From positions 1-6,183 of the forward strand of contig JAZNXR010000052.1 in the NCBI GenBank assembly GCA_045593985.1: 6,183 bases of DNA, written 5' to 3'. This stretch comes from Colimorpha_A sp045593985 (GTDB taxonomy: Bacteria; Bacillota; Clostridia; Oscillospirales; CAG-272). Positions 4,593 through 6,183 of this stretch are shown piece by piece; the first letter of the stretch is position 1; each line of letters starts with the position of its first letter. Made by a program: the position numbers and the translations under genes. Below the pieces are notes generated by a model. It was not told where the DNA came from. It did no database searches and was given only the letters and a program-made list of their open reading frames with translations.

Positions 4593-5990
4593 ATGCAAAA
4601 GGTTAAAATTACAGAAACAGTACTCCGTGACGCGCATCAGTCGCTTGCGGCTACGAGAATGACGACCGACGATATGCTTCCTATAATCGAGAAGCTCGAC
4701 GGTATTGGCTACCACTCCCTTGAAGCGTGGGGCGGTGCGACCTTCGACTCCTGCCTCCGTTACCTTAACGAGGATCCCTGGGAGCGTCTGCGCAAGATAA
4801 GAAGTGCCGCTAAAAACACAAAGCTTCAGATGCTTTTCCGCGGACAGAATATGCTCGGCTACCGTCACTATGCTGACGACGTCGTAGAATATTTCGTTCA
4901 GAAGTCGATTGCCAACGGTATCGACATCATAAGAATCTTCGATGCGCTCAACGATCCCCGTAACCTCAAAACGGCTGTTGAAGCAACGAAAAAGGAGGGC
5001 GGCCACGTTCAGGCGGCAATCTCCTATACCACAGGCCCCGTTTTCGATAACAATTACTTCGTAAACTTCGCAAAAACCCTTCAGGATATGGGCGCAGATT
5101 CTCTCTGCATCAAGGATATGGCGGGACTTCTTACCCCCTACGCCGCATACGATCTCGTAAAGGCGCTCAAGGATAACGTGTCGCTTCCCATTCAGCTCCA
5201 TACTCACTACACCTCCGGTCTTGCTTCAATGACTATTCTTAAGGCGATCGAGGCAGGCTGTGACGTAGTTGACACTGCGATCTCCCCCATGGCTATGGGT
5301 ACGTCCCAGGCTCCGACCGAGGCGATCGTCGCAACCCTTGCCGGCACAGGCTACGATACAGGGCTTGACCTCAAAAAGCTCGATGAGATCTGCCGTTACT
5401 TCGCTCCCATCCGTGCGCAGTACGATGAAAGCGGACTCATCTCCCGTTCCGTCACAAAGGTCGACGTAAATGCGCTTCTTTACCAGGTTCCCGGAGGTAT
5501 GCTCTCTAACCTCGTTTCGCAGCTTAAGGCAGCAGGCAAGAGCGAGCTTCTTCAGGAGGTTCTTGAGGAGGTTCCGAGAGTCAGAGCCGATGCAGGATAC
5601 GTTCCGCTCGTAACTCCGACCTCGCAGATCGTCGGCACTCAGGCAGTTCTTAACGTCCTCATGGGCGAAAGATATAAGCAGGTTTCAAAGGAATTCAAGG
5701 GAATTCTTATGGGTGACTACGGTAAGACTCCCGCTCCCATCGATCCCGAATTCAGTAAGAAAATTCTCGGCGATGCGCCGGTCATCACCTGCCGTCCTGC
5801 CGATCTTCTCTCTCCCGAGCTTGATACACTCCGTGAGAAGTGCAAGCTCTATATGGAGCAGGAGGAGGATCTTCTCTCCTATGCAATGTTCGAAAACGTC
5901 GCTATGAAGTTCTTCGAGAAGCGCCGCGCAGAAAAGTACGGCATAGATCTTAAGAACGCCGACGCAGAAGGAAAAATTCATATAGTATAA
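4593..5990 (+). CDS. oadA: Oxaloacetate decarboxylase alpha / transcarboxylase 5S-type carboxyltransferase
   Basis: This 465-residue protein is the catalytic carboxyltransferase of the OadA/5S/PycB family, a TIM barrel that moves a carboxyl group between oxaloacetate and biotin, forming pyruvate. The N-terminus has the family signature ITETVLRDAHQSLAATRM (6-23), then WGGATFDSCLRYLNEDPWERL (46-66) and LFRGQNMLGYRHYADDVV (81-98). Metal-site and catalytic residues are present: Asp13, Lys174 in CIKDMAG, and His203 and His205 in LHTHYTSG. Each is four residues before the Klebsiella OadA residues I recall (17, 178, 207, 209). The C-terminal half, with PGGMLSNL and VTPTSQIVGTQAVLNV, forms the conserved carboxylase domain. 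It ends after that domain at about 465 residues without a biotinyl domain, unlike full-length OadA of about 590, so it must use the separate carrier encoded upstream. GAGG at 4581-4584 lies eight bases before the ATG. It probably shares the operon transcript despite the 221-base gap. Confidence 0.95.
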   Translation: MQKVKITETVLRDAHQSLAATRMTTDDMLPIIEKLDGIGYHSLEAWGGATFDSCLRYLNEDPWERLRKIRSAAKNTKLQMLFRGQNMLGYRHYADDVVEYFVQKSIANGIDIIRIFDALNDPRNLKTAVEATKKEGGHVQAAISYTTGPVFDNNYFVNFAKTLQDMGADSLCIKDMAGLLTPYAAYDLVKALKDNVSLPIQLHTHYTSGLASMTILKAIEAGCDVVDTAISPMAMGTSQAPTEAIVATLAGTGYDTGLDLKKLDEICRYFAPIRAQYDESGLISRSVTKVDVNALLYQVPGGMLSNLVSQLKAAGKSELLQEVLEEVPRVRADAGYVPLVTPTSQIVGTQAVLNVLMGERYKQVSKEFKGILMGDYGKTPAPIDPEFSKKILGDAPVITCRPADLLSPELDTLREKCKLYMEQEEDLLSYAMFENVAMKFFEKRRAEKYGIDLKNADAEGKIHIV

Positions 5991-5996
5991 AATCTA

Positions 5997-6022
5997 AAAA
6001 GCAGAGCCGAAGCTCTGCTTTT
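5997..6022 (+). terminator. Rho-independent terminator of the decarboxylase operon
   Basis: AAAAGCAGAGC (5997-6007) and GCTCTGCTTTT (6012-6022) form a perfect 11-base-pair stem with a CGAA tetraloop and a T-rich end. It starts seven bases after the stop of the 5S-type gene and marks the end of the operon. Confidence 0.92.
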
Positions 6023-6023
6023 A

Positions 6024-6052
6024 TTGCCATTTTGCGATGTTTATGCTAAAAT
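6024..6052 (+). promoter_or_regulatory. Possible promoter of the transposase gene
   Basis: TTGCCA (6024-6029), a 17-base spacer and TAAAAT (6047-6052) preceded by TGC, an extended -10, make a plausible promoter just after the operon terminator. Transcription would start near 6059, only about nine bases before the ATG, cutting into the ribosome binding site. The transcript would be nearly leaderless, which lowers confidence. Confidence 0.35.
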
Positions 6053-6067
6053 TAAATGGGTGAAAAA

Positions 6068-6183
6068 ATGGATAAGGAACTACCGAAGAGGAAACATCCT
6101 CGATTAAAAAAATACGATTACAGTTCAGCGGGCGCATATTTTATAACAATATGCACTGAGGGACGAAAATTTCTGTTATCACG
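6068..6183 (+). CDS. REP-associated tyrosine (Y1) transposase, N-terminal fragment cut by the window edge
   Basis: The 38 complete codons read MDKELPKRKHPRLKKYDY followed by SSAGAYFITICTEGRKFLLS, matching the typical start of RAYT/TnpA-REP proteins (basic R-K-x-x-R-L-x-x-Y-D-Y, then GAYFxTICT.gR). These enzymes are single-domain HUH nucleases of the IS200/IS605 superfamily that nick single-stranded DNA at REP hairpins. The HUH motif and the catalytic Tyr lie beyond the window, so intactness cannot be judged. ATG 6068 is preferred because GGGTGA (6058-6063) lies four bases upstream. An in-frame ATG at 6056 directly follows an in-frame TAA and lacks a binding site. Two REP-like repeats in the window (95-260 and 4385-4520) are possible substrates. 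Confidence 0.8.
   Translation, partial: MDKELPKRKHPRLKKYDYSSAGAYFITICTEGRKFLLS

Noticed and set aside
4545..5207. A 220-codon open frame on the minus strand opposite the 5S-type gene
   Set aside because: It lies antisense to a well-conserved enzyme gene, shows no recognisable motifs, and results from codon bias of the real gene.

Overview
The window carries one complete operon for a biotin-dependent, sodium-pumping decarboxylase, with a small repeat-protein gene upstream and the first codons of a REP-associated transposase downstream. Near-consensus sigma-A promoters, purine-rich ribosome binding sites, U-tailed hairpin terminators, AT-rich spacers and the decarboxylase gene set together suggest an anaerobic Clostridia-type Bacillota, probably an uncultured gut Oscillospiraceae-like organism. 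This placement is inferred from general style, not from a marker gene.

Layout: 1-54 may be the last codons of an unidentified upstream gene, followed by a terminator hairpin (55-89). Bases 95-260 form a chain of short hairpins joined by GAAATC on the left and its inverse GATTTC on the right, which looks like a REP- or MITE-type repeat. A second terminator lies at 331-356. A monocistronic unit follows: promoter 458-486, a 110-residue protein made of five near-identical 19-residue repeats (539-871), and a terminator (931-958).

The main operon starts at a promoter at 993-1021. It encodes an acyl-CoA carboxyltransferase-like subunit (1085-2407), an OadG-like membrane anchor (2419-2778), a biotin carrier (2798-3181), an OadB-like sodium-translocating decarboxylase (3193-4371), then a 221-base gap holding a REP-like inverted-repeat element (4385-4520), and a 5S/OadA-like carboxyltransferase (4593-5990). 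A terminator follows at 5997-6022. The last 116 bases start a RAYT-type Y1 transposase that runs off the end.

How the genes work together (inference from the families): a carboxyltransferase moves a carboxyl group from a donor to biotin on the carrier. The membrane beta subunit then decarboxylates carboxybiotin and exports Na+, with the gamma subunit assembling the complex. What stands out is that one operon holds both carboxyltransferase types, the 12S-like acyl-CoA type and the 5S-like oxaloacetate/pyruvate type, with a single carrier and a single pump. This resembles a transcarboxylase joined to a sodium pump. The 12S-like subunit is also short and divergent, so its substrate is open.
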